Shown here: positions 1 to 8,086 of the stretch, piece by piece | Layout of the letters: each line of letters starts with the position of its first letter | How positions within the stretch are numbered: the stretch's first letter is position 1 | IMG/VR virus record: IMGVR_UViG_3300009164_000323 | Coordinates: 1 to 25,715 of that record | Strand: one strand, 5' to 3' | Source: a virus | Length of the DNA: 25,715 nucleotides | The notes under the pieces: model-generated | Databases searched by the model: none | Told to the model about the DNA's origin: nothing | The model's input: only the letters and a program-made list of their open reading frames with translations | Position numbers and translations under genes: made by a program

Positions 1-708
1 CCAGCTGCACCAGCTGCACCAGCTGCACCAGCTGCACCTCCTGCTAAGTTCCAAGGTACAATCAAGGACTTCCAGGCACAGAACCCAGGAGCATCCGTTG
101 GGCAAGCACTGAATGCTATACAAGGCAAGACTGCTCGCCAGGGCGGAGCGAACGATCCATCTGTGGTCCAGGGGAACATAAACAAGCAGCAAGGTTCCAA
201 TCCTGGCGCAGGTCCCAAGGCTTACAATCCTGGAACACCTCTTGCTCCAGCTGCACCGGCTGCTCCTAAACCAGCAGCACCAAAAGCACCAGCAGCAGCC
301 GATAATACTCAATACTATCGTGATCCTGGCGACGGTGCTCCGCTCGTTCCGCTCGGCAACAAGCAACAAGCTGGCAAGGGCATATACGGCAACGAACAGG
401 GCACTGGTGTGCCTGGCGATAATACTAAGTTCTTCGGTGTGCCTGGTGACGGTTCTCAACCAAAAGGTCCTGCTATCGGCGGACCTGCTCCTACCTCAGG
501 TGCTAAGCCAATGAATACTATCGGCGGACCTGCTCCTACCTCAGGTGCTAAGCCAATGAATACTATCGGCGGACCTGCTCCTACCTCAGGTGCTAAGCCA
601 ATGAATACTATCGGACCAATGGATGCTACTACCTCAGGTACTAAGCCAATGAAGGAAGATTCAGATCTGTCTTGGATGCTAGACAAGCTGAAGAAGATGA
701 GCCGTTAA
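1..708 (+). CDS. Pro/Ala-rich low-complexity protein with tandem repeats (5' truncated)
   Basis: The frame is open from base 1, so the gene begins upstream of the window; about 235 codons are visible, ending at TAA 706-708. The visible N-terminal part is a run of Ala-Ala-Pro units. Then come two spaced copies of a DNT(x)2-3(Y/F)-rich PGDG motif, and then three exact copies of a 15-residue unit (IGGPAPTSGAKPMNT) with a diverged fourth. A short charged helix follows (ends DKLKKMSR). There is no recognisable enzyme motif and the composition predicts a disordered or extended chain. It is followed directly by a terminator and precedes gp32. A virion or linker role is possible but unsupported; I do not recognise the family. 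Confidence 0.75.
   Translation, partial: PAAPAAPAAPAAPPAKFQGTIKDFQAQNPGASVGQALNAIQGKTARQGGANDPSVVQGNINKQQGSNPGAGPKAYNPGTPLAPAAPAAPKPAAPKAPAAADNTQYYRDPGDGAPLVPLGNKQQAGKGIYGNEQGTGVPGDNTKFFGVPGDGSQPKGPAIGGPAPTSGAKPMNTIGGPAPTSGAKPMNTIGGPAPTSGAKPMNTIGPMDATTSGTKPMKEDSDLSWMLDKLKKMSR
473..607 (+). repeat. Three tandem 45-bp repeats inside the Pro/Ala-rich gene
   Basis: Copies start at 473, 518 and 563 with a period of 45 bp, and appear identical at the base level. A diverged fourth copy starts at 608. The period is a multiple of three, so copy-number changes keep the reading frame. Base-level identity points to recent duplication or ongoing homogenisation. Confidence 0.9.
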
Positions 709-742
709 AAACATATTGCTCTAGGGCAGATAAGATACTAAT

Positions 743-780
743 ATAGCAGCATGTCCGAAAGGTGTGCTGCTATTTCTATT
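743..780 (+). terminator. Rho-independent terminator after the Pro/Ala-rich gene
   Basis: A 9-bp stem pairs 743-751 (ATAGCAGCA) with 765-773 (TGCTGCTAT). The loop is about 13 nt and can extend by wobble pairs. A T-rich tail (TTCTATTTT) follows. It lies 35 nt after the stop at 708 and just ahead of the gp32 promoter. Confidence 0.75.
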
Positions 781-811
781 TTGACACAGATATCACATTC
801 GTGTATAAATA
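781..811 (+). promoter_or_regulatory. Overlapping sigma70-type early promoter and T4-type late promoter of gp32
   Basis: TTGACA at 781-786 is followed, after exactly 17 nt, by TATAAA at 804-809, a near-perfect host sigma70 promoter. The same -10 region reads TATAAATA at 804-811, the T4 late-promoter octamer. One site could therefore serve both the host sigma factor and a phage late sigma factor. Known T4 biology (gp32 needed throughout infection) agrees with this. Dual use is inferred. Confidence 0.8.
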
Positions 812-874
812 ATAGTGTTAGAGCAGCGGCTCTTTCAAGGCACATTAAGGCACAACAGAAAAGGAAAAGGCAAA

Positions 875-1885
875 ATGGCAAGTTTGGCAGAAATTAGAGC
901 TAAGTTACAAGAAATGGAATCCCGCGGTAGCAACAACAGCGGTGGCGGACGCGATAACGCAATCTATCCGCATTGGAACATCCCAGAAAATTCGACAGCA
1001 AGAATTCGCTTCCTCCCGGACGGCGACGATAAGAACATGTTCTTCTGGGTAGAACGTGCAATGATCCGTCTGCCGTTCGCAGGCGTGAAAGGACAAGTCG
1101 GCAGCAAGCCTGTCTTGGTACAGGTACCCTGTGTAGAGATGTGGAACGAGACATGTCCAATCCTCACAGAAGTTCGCACATGGTTCAAGGACAAGAGCCT
1201 CGAAGACATGGGCCGTAAGTATTGGAAGAAGCGTAGTTATATCTTCCAGGGTTTTGTGCGTGAGAACCCGCTCGCAGATGACACTACGCCAGAGAATCCA
1301 ATCCGTCGTTTCGTAGTAAGTCCAAGCATCTTCCCAGTAGTAACTGCGGTGCTGAAGGATACGGAATTCGAAGAGCTTCCTACCGATTACGATCGCGGTC
1401 TGGACTTCTCGATCACTAAGACCACTAAAGGTCAGTATGCAGACTACAGCACCAGCAAATGGGCTCGCAAGGAATCTGCGCTGACAGCAGTGGAACGTGC
1501 TGCTATCGAAGCACACGGCTTGCATGATCTGAAGGGCTTCCTCCCAAAGAAGCCAGGTGAATCTGAACTGAAGATCATGAAAGAGATGTTCGAGGCAAGC
1601 GTAGACGGTGCTATGTATGATGAGAGCCGTTGGGGGCAGTTCTTCAAGCCAGCAGGTTTTAACAGCAACCCAGATGCTGAAGTAGCAGATACTCCAGCAC
1701 CACGCAGCACTGCTAATGCTACAGCAGCAGCTATCATCCGGCGTCCAGTAGTAGAAGATGTCGCTCCATTCGAGACGGACGAGGAAGTTGCAGTAGCAAG
1801 CGCACCAGTATCAACTGATGCACCTAAGACATCAAATCCTCGTGCAGACGAGATACTTGCGATGATCCGCAGCCGCAAGAGCTAA
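875..1885 (+). CDS. 32: Single-stranded DNA-binding protein, gp32 type
   Basis: The predicted protein has 336 residues. The start is the ATG at 875, which follows the purine-rich ribosome site AAGGAAAAGG at 861-870; an upstream GTG at 815 lies too close to the promoter. The sequence begins MASLAEIRAKL. A Cys-x3-Trp-x3-Cys-Pro segment (PCVEMWNETCPI) near residue 90 matches the zinc-bearing part of the T4-like gp32 core. The C-terminus is acidic and flexible, then ends basic (MIRSRKS); in the family this tail recruits replication and recombination partners. gp32 coats ssDNA during replication, recombination and repair. Its place directly before uvsX, with its own early/late promoter, supports the call. 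The call rests on motif and synteny, not alignment. Confidence 0.9.
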   Translation: MASLAEIRAKLQEMESRGSNNSGGGRDNAIYPHWNIPENSTARIRFLPDGDDKNMFFWVERAMIRLPFAGVKGQVGSKPVLVQVPCVEMWNETCPILTEVRTWFKDKSLEDMGRKYWKKRSYIFQGFVRENPLADDTTPENPIRRFVVSPSIFPVVTAVLKDTEFEELPTDYDRGLDFSITKTTKGQYADYSTSKWARKESALTAVERAAIEAHGLHDLKGFLPKKPGESELKIMKEMFEASVDGAMYDESRWGQFFKPAGFNSNPDAEVADTPAPRSTANATAAAIIRRPVVEDVAPFETDEEVAVASAPVSTDAPKTSNPRADEILAMIRSRKS

Positions 1886-1896
1886 TCCATATACAA

Positions 1897-1930
1897 GGGG
1901 AGAGAGTCATAGCTCTCCCCACTCCATTTT
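1897..1930 (+). terminator. Hairpin between gp32 and uvsX (terminator or attenuator)
   Basis: GGGGAGAG (1897-1904) pairs perfectly with CTCTCCCC (1913-1920) across an 8-nt loop. A moderately T-rich stretch ending in TTTT at 1927-1930 follows. No promoter is evident between the hairpin and uvsX, so partial read-through may set uvsX below gp32. Confidence 0.65.
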
Positions 1931-1944
1931 AACAAGGAACCATC

Positions 1945-3015
1945 ATGGCAAAACCGTTTGACATTTCCAAATTTCGAAAGGACTTGACTAAGTCTATCGA
2001 TGGACTCAGCATCGGATATAACGATCCGACGGATTGGATCTCGACAGGCAACTACACACTAAACTATCTAATCTCAGGAGACTTCCATAAGGGCGTTCCT
2101 ATGGGAAAGGTCACTGTGTTTGCTGGTGAATCTGGCGCAGGTAAATCCTATATCTGCTCAGGCAACATCATCAAGAACGCACAGGCACAGGGCATCTATG
2201 TGATCCTGATCGACAGCGAGAACGCACTAGACGAAGCGTGGCTTCATGCACTAGGTGTTGATACAGGTGAGGACAAGCTGCTCAAGCTAAACATGGCAAT
2301 GATCGACGACGTGGCTAAGACCATCTCGGAGTTTGTCAAGAGCTATAAAGCTATGAGCGAGGAAGAGCGTCCTAAAGTATTGTTCGTTGTGGACAGTCTG
2401 GGCATGTTGCTCACTCCGACTGACGTCAATCAGTTCGAGGCAGGCGACATGAAAGGTGACATGGGTCGCAAGCCCAAGGCACTTACAGCACTGGTCCGTA
2501 ATACTGTCAACATGATCGGCAGCTTGAATATCGGTCTAGTAGCAACTAACCATACCTATGCGTCACAGGACATGTTTGATCCAGACGACAAGATCTCAGG
2601 CGGGCAAGGCTTCATCTATGCTAGTTCTATCGTAGTAGCAATGCGTAAGCTGAAGCTGAAGGAAGATGAGGATGGTAACAAGGTAAGCGAAGTCAACGGC
2701 ATCCGTGCTGCTTGTAAGGTCATGAAGACACGTTACTCTAAGCCTTTCGAATCTGTCCAGGTCAAAATCCCGTATGTCACTGGCATGAGCCCATACAGTG
2801 GTCTCATCGATATGCTAGAAGCTAAAGGCTACTTGAAGAAGGACGGCAACCGTCTCTCATACACTAGTCCGGTTACTGGCGAAGTGTTTAAGGAGTTCCG
2901 CAAGAACTGGACAGATCCTCAGCTGGATCAGATCATGGAAGAAGTGATGACTAAGTATGCCCAGCTGATCCAAGATACACCAGCGGAAGATACAGAGGAA
3001 GAAAATCAGGAATGA
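1945..3015 (+). CDS. uvsX: UvsX recombinase (RecA-like)
   Basis: The 356-residue protein is the phage RecA/Rad51 homologue, forming filaments on ssDNA and driving strand exchange with ATP hydrolysis. A Walker A motif GESGAGKS sits at residues 61-68. A Walker B strand VLFVVDS follows with Asp near 150. The length is close to T4 UvsX (about 390) and to its marine T4-like relatives. The start ATG follows AAGGAA with normal spacing. Upstream is the gp32 hairpin; downstream the stop overlaps the next start (ATGA at 3012). It begins a + strand run of genes with few or no gaps that reaches 10213, so glycan genes appear to be co-transcribed with recombination genes. Confidence 0.95.
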   Translation: MAKPFDISKFRKDLTKSIDGLSIGYNDPTDWISTGNYTLNYLISGDFHKGVPMGKVTVFAGESGAGKSYICSGNIIKNAQAQGIYVILIDSENALDEAWLHALGVDTGEDKLLKLNMAMIDDVAKTISEFVKSYKAMSEEERPKVLFVVDSLGMLLTPTDVNQFEAGDMKGDMGRKPKALTALVRNTVNMIGSLNIGLVATNHTYASQDMFDPDDKISGGQGFIYASSIVVAMRKLKLKEDEDGNKVSEVNGIRAACKVMKTRYSKPFESVQVKIPYVTGMSPYSGLIDMLEAKGYLKKDGNRLSYTSPVTGEVFKEFRKNWTDPQLDQIMEEVMTKYAQLIQDTPAEDTEEENQE

Positions 3016-3224
3016 GTGGAGAACTTTTAGCTATATTCTGGCAGACCATACGCGAGTATGTGCCTGCTAAAGATCGGCAGTCTGCAGCCGACCATGTGGT
3101 TAATGAACTTGTAGAAGCAGGGATATCCGATCCGGACCTGCACGAACTTGCAATCGATCGTGTGATGCAGAATGCTATCAAGGAACACGTCGATGTCAAG
3201 GATTATGATGACGAGGATGAATGA
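3012..3224 (+). CDS. Conserved-looking 70-aa protein between uvsX and uvsY
   Basis: A small acidic protein starts at an ATGA overlap with the uvsX stop and ends in an ATGA overlap with uvsY at 3221. It is predicted to be largely helical, with a very acidic C-terminus (YDDEDE). No catalytic motif is visible. The position, coupled on both sides to recombination genes, suggests a recombination or replication accessory factor. I recall small proteins in the same slot of marine T4-like phages, but cannot confirm homology. Function unknown. Confidence 0.8.
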   Translation: MSGELLAIFWQTIREYVPAKDRQSAADHVVNELVEAGISDPDLHELAIDRVMQNAIKEHVDVKDYDDEDE

Positions 3225-3679
3225 GCCATTGGTATTCCAAGGTCTGCGCGAATCTCGGTGAGATCCCTAACTTCATAGCATACTATGAGGATCAATTAGA
3301 GGATGCTCGCCGAGATATCTCCGTGAAAGGCAACGTCGAGAAGAATCTCGCCGCACTGCCTGGAAACACGGAACATCGCTTCAATCAACTACAAGAGATA
3401 GAAGCGGTCCTCAACTTCCTAAACATACAGCTACGGCAGATCCGTCGCAAGCACTTCCAGAAGTATCTGGAACACTATGCTCGTGCGCTCACTGCTCGTG
3501 ATGCCGAGAAGTATGTGGATGGCGAACAGGAAGTGGTAGACTTTGAGACCATCATCAACGATGTTGCACTCGTACGCAACAAATGGTTGGGTGTGATGAA
3601 AGCCATGGAGAGCAAGAACTTCATGCTAGGCCACATCGTTAGACTTAGAGCAGCAGGTATGGAAGACATCACACTATGA
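3221..3679 (+). CDS. uvsY: UvsY-type recombination mediator
   Basis: A 152-residue, mostly helical and charged protein, close in size to T4 UvsY (137 aa). UvsY displaces gp32 and loads UvsX on ssDNA. The assignment rests on size, helical basic/acidic composition and synteny in the order gp32, uvsX, small ORF, uvsY, as in marine T4-like phages. Residues 90-125 hold a helical stretch with many Arg and Lys (IRRKHFQKYLEHYARAL) that could contact DNA. The start overlaps the upstream stop (ATGA), and its stop overlaps the next gene at 3676. Confidence is lower than for UvsX because there is no signature motif. Confidence 0.8.
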   Translation: MSHWYSKVCANLGEIPNFIAYYEDQLEDARRDISVKGNVEKNLAALPGNTEHRFNQLQEIEAVLNFLNIQLRQIRRKHFQKYLEHYARALTARDAEKYVDGEQEVVDFETIINDVALVRNKWLGVMKAMESKNFMLGHIVRLRAAGMEDITL

Positions 3680-4515
3680 AACGACTAGCTATCTTCCCTA
3701 GCCAGGTCAGCACCGCGGGTACTAATATCTATGCGGATTTTTCTCGCAGCACAGGTTGGCAGCTGGAAGAGAATAGCCTAGATGCAGATGCAGCAGTGAT
3801 ATGGAGCATACTGTGGCAAGGTCGCATGACCAAGAATCAGCATGTATATGACCGATATCGCAAGCAGAATAAACCAGTCATAATCATCGAGACTGGTGTT
3901 ATCAAACGCAACGAAACTTATAAGGTCTGCGTCAATGAGACTGATCGTTACGGCAGCTATTGGAATGATAAGGATGATACTGATCCTGATCGTGTTTATC
4001 GAATGTTGGGTCACTTCAATCAAGTGCGAGGCGGCGACAAGATCCTGATCTGTGCTCAGAACCCTAACAGCCGTAACTGGAAGAAGTATCGCAAAGAAGA
4101 TTCATTCGAGATCATGGAAGATTGGGTCAGGAGCAGAGTAGCTTGGGCAATGTCTTGGTCAGATCGTCCCATAGAGATACGTCCTCATCCTCGATACAGC
4201 CTAAGACTACCCGATCTACAGCACCTCATCGTAAACCCACAATACACTGTCAAGGACGATACTGATCTTGTGCGGGTGTTTGAGGATTGTTTCATGGTCA
4301 TCAACTATAACAGCTATCCAGGTATACAGGCTAGACTGCACGGATTACACACCTCAGTGCATCATTCTAGCCTCGCAGCGATAGGTAAGACAGATGACAT
4401 ACATGACGATGACCAAGATTCTTGGTTAGATCTCATGGCTCGCACGGAATTTACTCACGACGAAATACGCAGCGGATTTGCATGGGATAAGATCAATTAT
4501 GCAGTTAATCTATAG
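3676..4515 (+). CDS. Glycosyltransferase-like protein, GT-B/capsule type (paralogue 1 of 3)
   Basis: The 279-residue protein starts in an ATGA overlap with uvsY. Its C-terminal half has the layout of capsule-type GT-B glycosyltransferases. There is a nucleotide-sugar-side strand with RPIEIRPHPRYS near residue 155, then a VINYNSYPGIQARLHGL segment near 210, where these families test for a free acceptor and a conserved G-x-P. The two following genes share the same plan, so this looks like a triplication. Here the usual GIPVF is replaced by a less typical sequence (GLHTSVH), so activity may differ. A KpsS/KpsC-like or related fold is possible; donor and acceptor are unknown. Confidence 0.6.
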   Translation: MKRLAIFPSQVSTAGTNIYADFSRSTGWQLEENSLDADAAVIWSILWQGRMTKNQHVYDRYRKQNKPVIIIETGVIKRNETYKVCVNETDRYGSYWNDKDDTDPDRVYRMLGHFNQVRGGDKILICAQNPNSRNWKKYRKEDSFEIMEDWVRSRVAWAMSWSDRPIEIRPHPRYSLRLPDLQHLIVNPQYTVKDDTDLVRVFEDCFMVINYNSYPGIQARLHGLHTSVHHSSLAAIGKTDDIHDDDQDSWLDLMARTEFTHDEIRSGFAWDKINYAVNL

Positions 4516-5236
4516 GAAGACTGAGAGCAAGGGTAACTGGGTAATGGATGCGTTCGCACGGAGCGACCATCACGAACACCCGCACACTGCGATGTGGGGT
4601 AACATCTCTACAGTAAAGAGCTATCCCCAACCTTTCATATTCACTGACATGCCCTACTTCAATCGCTGGATGGGCTATAACAGAGACACTTGCCACTGGC
4701 GTGTTATACCCAATCATGTACATGCTCCTTCTGACTTAAAGGATAGGTTTCCCGATGATAGATTCAAGCGGCTTGGTATCACGGTTCGAGACTGGAGAAC
4801 TACGGGCGATCACATACTAGTATGTCCTAGCAGCCCTGCTATGGAACGATACTACGGTGATGTCAACTGGCTCGAAGGTACAGTACAGCTTCTAAAGCAG
4901 CACACGGATCGACCCATTAGAGTGAGACACAAGCCTCGTGCTAATGGCACCAGCGGTCCTCGTGCTGCCGCCATACCGTTCGAGGAAGATTGTAAGAACG
5001 CCTGGGCAGTGGTCACATTGGCCAGCATCTCGGCGGTAGAAGCAGCCTGCTTGGGCATACCTGTATTCACACATGAGCGAGCACCTGGCAGCATATTTGG
5101 CAACAATGATCTTGCTAACATAGAGAGTCCAACCATGTACAATTATGGCCTGCGCACCTTGTGGTTAAATACCCTTGCCTACTATCAATACACTGAAGCG
5201 GAAATTGCTGCCGGGATCTACAAGGAGATACTCTAG
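4499..5236 (+). CDS. Glycosyltransferase-like protein, GT-B/capsule type (paralogue 2 of 3)
   Basis: The ATG at 4499 is preferred over 4478 because MQLIYRKTES aligns with the start of the next paralogue (MILFYKTFGQ). It overlaps the upstream gene by 17 nt. The protein has 245 residues. It carries RPIRVRHKPR and, further on, a VTLASISAVEAACLGIPVFT block followed by a PGSIFGNND segment. This is the acceptor/donor-binding end seen in capsule-type GT-B enzymes. The tail (WLNTLAYYQYTEAEIAAGI) matches the tail of paralogue 3 (WLDQLVHHQFRTREMLDGT). The stop TAG at 5234-5236 shares a base with the next start. Confidence 0.65.
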   Translation: MQLIYRKTESKGNWVMDAFARSDHHEHPHTAMWGNISTVKSYPQPFIFTDMPYFNRWMGYNRDTCHWRVIPNHVHAPSDLKDRFPDDRFKRLGITVRDWRTTGDHILVCPSSPAMERYYGDVNWLEGTVQLLKQHTDRPIRVRHKPRANGTSGPRAAAIPFEEDCKNAWAVVTLASISAVEAACLGIPVFTHERAPGSIFGNNDLANIESPTMYNYGLRTLWLNTLAYYQYTEAEIAAGIYKEIL

Positions 5237-6120
5237 TGATACTTTTCTACAAGACATTTGGGCAAAAGAACCATCATAGATTGCTCGATGCGCTCTACAA
5301 ATACGCACCTACGCCTAAGTACATGTATAATACTGTTGATTTCTCCTCACATTCTAGGATGAACATGAAAGCAGATGCTATAGTATTTGCAGGTATCATA
5401 CGAGGCAGCGGTAACATCTTCAAATGGTGTATCAACAACAAAAAAAGATTCTTGTACCTAGATCACGCCTATATCAACCGCGGATACAATGAGCATGATC
5501 CTGGAAGAGAATGGATGCGTATCACTGACAGTGGGTTCTTATGGAATAAGATGGTAGATCAATCCAGCGCAAGATGGGATGAGTTCTTCAGCAGAGAACA
5601 TCAATTAAGTCCTTGGATGGTCAACAAGAGCAGACCTAACATACTGGTTTTACCCCCCAGCTTGTCGACCCAAGCACTATATCCAGACAGCAAGGAATGG
5701 ATCAGCTTGACTCTAAAAGCACTGCGTGAGAATACCAATCGTAACATCGTGATCAGAGAGAAACCTCTGCAGGTAGAGACACACAGCATCACTAATCAAG
5801 TGATCAGACCTGTGAAGATACAACACGCACGCACTATAGACTCAGAGCTAGCAGATGCATACTGTGTAGTCACTTATAACAGTGCTGTAGCGGTACAAGC
5901 TACCATAATGGGAATACCTGTGTTCACCTCGCCCAATGCGGCGGCTGCTCCGATGAGCATAAATCTCACTGAGATCGATAATCCTGCAGAACCTCAGAGG
6001 CAGCGTTGGCTCGATCAATTAGTACATCATCAATTTAGAACTAGGGAGATGCTAGATGGAACGATATGGGACATGATCTATAAAATCGATAACAACGACC
6101 TGTCATTATCTGCTCAGTAA
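5236..6120 (+). CDS. Glycosyltransferase-like protein, GT-B/capsule type (paralogue 3 of 3)
   Basis: The start is GTG at 5236, in TAGTG with the preceding stop. The protein has 294 residues and begins ILFYKTFGQKNHHRLLDALY. RNIVIREKPLQ and then VVTYNSAVAVQATIMGIPVF mark the same C-terminal GT-B-like block as in paralogue 2, ending in a WLDQLVHHQF tail. The three genes are adjacent and overlapping, so they likely act on the same glycan, perhaps adding successive residues. The stop TAA at 6118-6120 is part of the TAAATATC box before the next gene. No donor specificity can be read from the sequence. Confidence 0.65.
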   Translation: MILFYKTFGQKNHHRLLDALYKYAPTPKYMYNTVDFSSHSRMNMKADAIVFAGIIRGSGNIFKWCINNKKRFLYLDHAYINRGYNEHDPGREWMRITDSGFLWNKMVDQSSARWDEFFSREHQLSPWMVNKSRPNILVLPPSLSTQALYPDSKEWISLTLKALRENTNRNIVIREKPLQVETHSITNQVIRPVKIQHARTIDSELADAYCVVTYNSAVAVQATIMGIPVFTSPNAAAAPMSINLTEIDNPAEPQRQRWLDQLVHHQFRTREMLDGTIWDMIYKIDNNDLSLSAQ

Positions 6121-6125
6121 ATATC
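6118..6125 (+). promoter_or_regulatory. TAAATATC box 5 nt before a start codon (site 1)
   Basis: TAAATA at 6118-6123 ends exactly 5 nt before the ATG at 6129, and there is no ribosome-binding site. The same arrangement recurs at 14320, 19991 and 23027. It resembles the last six bases of the T4 late octamer, and would place the transcript start near the start codon. Function is inferred. Confidence 0.4.
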
Positions 6126-6128
6126 ACC

Positions 6129-6923
6129 ATGAAGATAGTAGCAGCAACGACATTTAGTCCCGAGGGGTATGCGGAATATGCCCACAGAGTAATAGATAGC
6201 TTCGTCCAGCATTGGGACAAGAACATCAACCTTTACGCTTATTATGATGCCGTTCCTGACTCAGGATGGCAAGTGAACGCAGATAACGTGCATTACTTAC
6301 CATGTGTTGATCCTGATCTGATCGCATTCAAAGATAGAAACCGTGACAATCCTAAACAGACAGGCAATGGTACCAACAAGGACTTCCTGCGTGACGGGAT
6401 CCGATTCTCTCACAAGGTGTTTGCCTACATAGATACCGCGCTTAACAAAGGTGCAGACATAGCAGTATGGCTAGATGGTGATGTGATCACACACGAGGAT
6501 GTCAACGAAGCAACAGTATTGCGTTGGCTGGATGGCAAGATGGCAGGCGCACTGCTGCGTCCTTGGATATACACCGAGACAGGATTCCACGTGTTTGATA
6601 TGAGGTATCCAGAAGCGAAGGATTTCATGCAGCAGTGGAGAGCGCAATATACCACTGATGCTATATGGGATCTTCCTTGGTATGCTGATAGCAGCACCAA
6701 GTTGGGATACACTGATTGTCACACTTACGATGCAGTGAGAGATAGATTCCCGTCGGCGCTGTGGAACGATCTAAGCCCTAATCTAAAGCATCCACATCCG
6801 TTCGTGAACGGGATATTAGGAGAACACATGGACCACACTAAGGGTCCGCGCAAGAAGGCAGGTCGCAGTCGTGACAGCGATATAGTCGTAGATCGAAAAG
6901 AATCATATTGGAGGAATCAATGA
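6129..6923 (+). CDS. DxD glycosyltransferase (GT-A fold)
   Basis: 264 residues. The N-terminus (MKIVAATTFSPEGYAEYAHRVI) looks like the first Rossmann strand of a GT-A enzyme. IAVWLDGDVIT at 111-121 provides a DxD motif (D116, D118) for metal and nucleotide-sugar binding. The following region (WLDGKMAGALLRPW, then FHVFDMRYPEAKDF) resembles the mid-part of GT8-like phage glycosyltransferases. The C-terminus is basic (KGPRKKAGRSRDSD). It sits between the three GT-B-like genes and the sugar-nucleotide biosynthesis genes and ends in an ATGA overlap at 6920. The likely role is transfer of a hexose to a surface or virion glycan. Confidence 0.7.
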   Translation: MKIVAATTFSPEGYAEYAHRVIDSFVQHWDKNINLYAYYDAVPDSGWQVNADNVHYLPCVDPDLIAFKDRNRDNPKQTGNGTNKDFLRDGIRFSHKVFAYIDTALNKGADIAVWLDGDVITHEDVNEATVLRWLDGKMAGALLRPWIYTETGFHVFDMRYPEAKDFMQQWRAQYTTDAIWDLPWYADSSTKLGYTDCHTYDAVRDRFPSALWNDLSPNLKHPHPFVNGILGEHMDHTKGPRKKAGRSRDSDIVVDRKESYWRNQ

Positions 6924-8086
6924 GATATCCGTTAGCAGCAGATACGTGGGACGAGAAAGAACAAGCAGCCATACTAAGCGTCATGGACAGCGGTAGATAT
7001 ACGATGGGCCCTCGAGTGAAACAGTTCGAGGAAGAGTTTGCAGAAAAGTTCGGTGCAAAGCATGCAGTGATGACCAACAGCGGTAGCAGTGCTAATCTAC
7101 TGATGGTAGCAGCACTGTGTCTGCATCCTGCATATGGATTGAAACCGGGCGATGAGGTGATCGTGCCTGCAGTGAGCTGGAGCACAACATTCTTCCCGGT
7201 GACACAGTACGGTCTTAAACTGGTATTTGTAGATGTAGATAAACGCACGCTGAACATAGATACCCGTAAGATACGTGATGCGATCAGCGATAAGACTCGT
7301 GCTATATTCGCAGTCAATCTATTAGGCAATAGCTGCGACTGGGATGCACTCAGAGAGATCGCCAACGATCACAATCTAGCAATCATCGAAGATAACTGCG
7401 AGAGCTTGGGTGCTACCTATCAACACAAGATGTTAGGGACTATGGGTGTGATGGGCAGCTTCAGCTTCTTCTTCAGCCATCACATGCAGACCATGGAAGG
7501 CGGAATGATCCTAACTAACGACAGCGAGCTGGATCAATATCTACGCAGCTTGCGAGCTCACGGCTGGATACGAGACTTACCCGATGAGAACTGCATCTAC
7601 AACAAGAGTGGCGATCCGTTTGAGGATAGCTTTAAGTTCGTATTGCCGGGATACTGTGTTCGCCCATTAGAGATGAGTGGTGCTATAGGCAGCGTACAGC
7701 TTGCTAAGCTAGACGGAATGATCCAGCGGCGCAGGGAGAATGCCATCGTATTCAAGAAAGCGTTCGAGGATATCCTCACTGTGCAGATACAGCAGGAAGT
7801 AGGAGAGAGCAGCTGGTTTGGATTCAGCCTTATACTCAAATCTCAACTTGAAGGTCGCCGTAAAGAAGTGATCGATAAGCTAAGAGATGCTGGTGTAGAG
7901 ACTCGACCGATAGTAGCAGGAAACTTCACTAAGAATCCTGTGATCAGCCGCATAGATCACAGGATTGCCAGCAGCTTAGATGCTGCAGATTGCATAGATC
8001 GTAACGGATTCTTCATCGGAAACGATAGCAGGAATCTAACGGACGAGATACAGCTAGTGGCTGATGTGATCAGGAACATCGGATGA
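6920..8086 (+). CDS. PLP-dependent sugar enzyme, ColD/RfbH-like 3-dehydratase (DegT/DnrJ/EryC1/StrS family)
   Basis: 388 residues from the ATG at 6920. That start has a perfect GGAGG at 6910-6914, while an in-frame ATG at 6908 has none. Family landmarks are MTNSGSSANLL (phosphate binding, about 51-61), IIEDNCESLGA (Asp for the pyridine nitrogen, about 155-165) and a FSHHMQTMEGG block (about 185-195). In the aminotransferases of this family the residue six before the Glu of EGG is the PLP-binding Lys; here it is His187, next to His188. His in place of this Lys marks the 3-dehydratases ColD and RfbH (E1), which remove the C3 hydroxyl from a 4-keto-6-deoxy sugar nucleotide. The length also matches ColD (about 390). 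With GDP-mannose dehydratase two genes on, the product would be GDP-4-keto-3,6-dideoxymannose. The specific substrate is inferred. Confidence 0.85.
   Translation: MRYPLAADTWDEKEQAAILSVMDSGRYTMGPRVKQFEEEFAEKFGAKHAVMTNSGSSANLLMVAALCLHPAYGLKPGDEVIVPAVSWSTTFFPVTQYGLKLVFVDVDKRTLNIDTRKIRDAISDKTRAIFAVNLLGNSCDWDALREIANDHNLAIIEDNCESLGATYQHKMLGTMGVMGSFSFFFSHHMQTMEGGMILTNDSELDQYLRSLRAHGWIRDLPDENCIYNKSGDPFEDSFKFVLPGYCVRPLEMSGAIGSVQLAKLDGMIQRRRENAIVFKKAFEDILTVQIQQEVGESSWFGFSLILKSQLEGRRKEVIDKLRDAGVETRPIVAGNFTKNPVISRIDHRIASSLDAADCIDRNGFFIGNDSRNLTDEIQLVADVIRNIG

Noticed and set aside
456-686. Minus-strand ORF of 76 aa with repeats
   Set aside because: It is the antisense image of the 45-bp repeats in the Pro/Ala-rich gene.
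815-874. Longer gp32 starting at GTG 815
   Set aside because: It would start inside or directly after the promoter and lacks a ribosome site; the ATG at 875 has AAGGAAAAGG in front.
905-1525. Minus-strand 206-aa ORF opposite gp32
   Set aside because: It is opposite a well-supported gene, has no ribosome site and shows no family motif; antisense frames stay open with this codon use.
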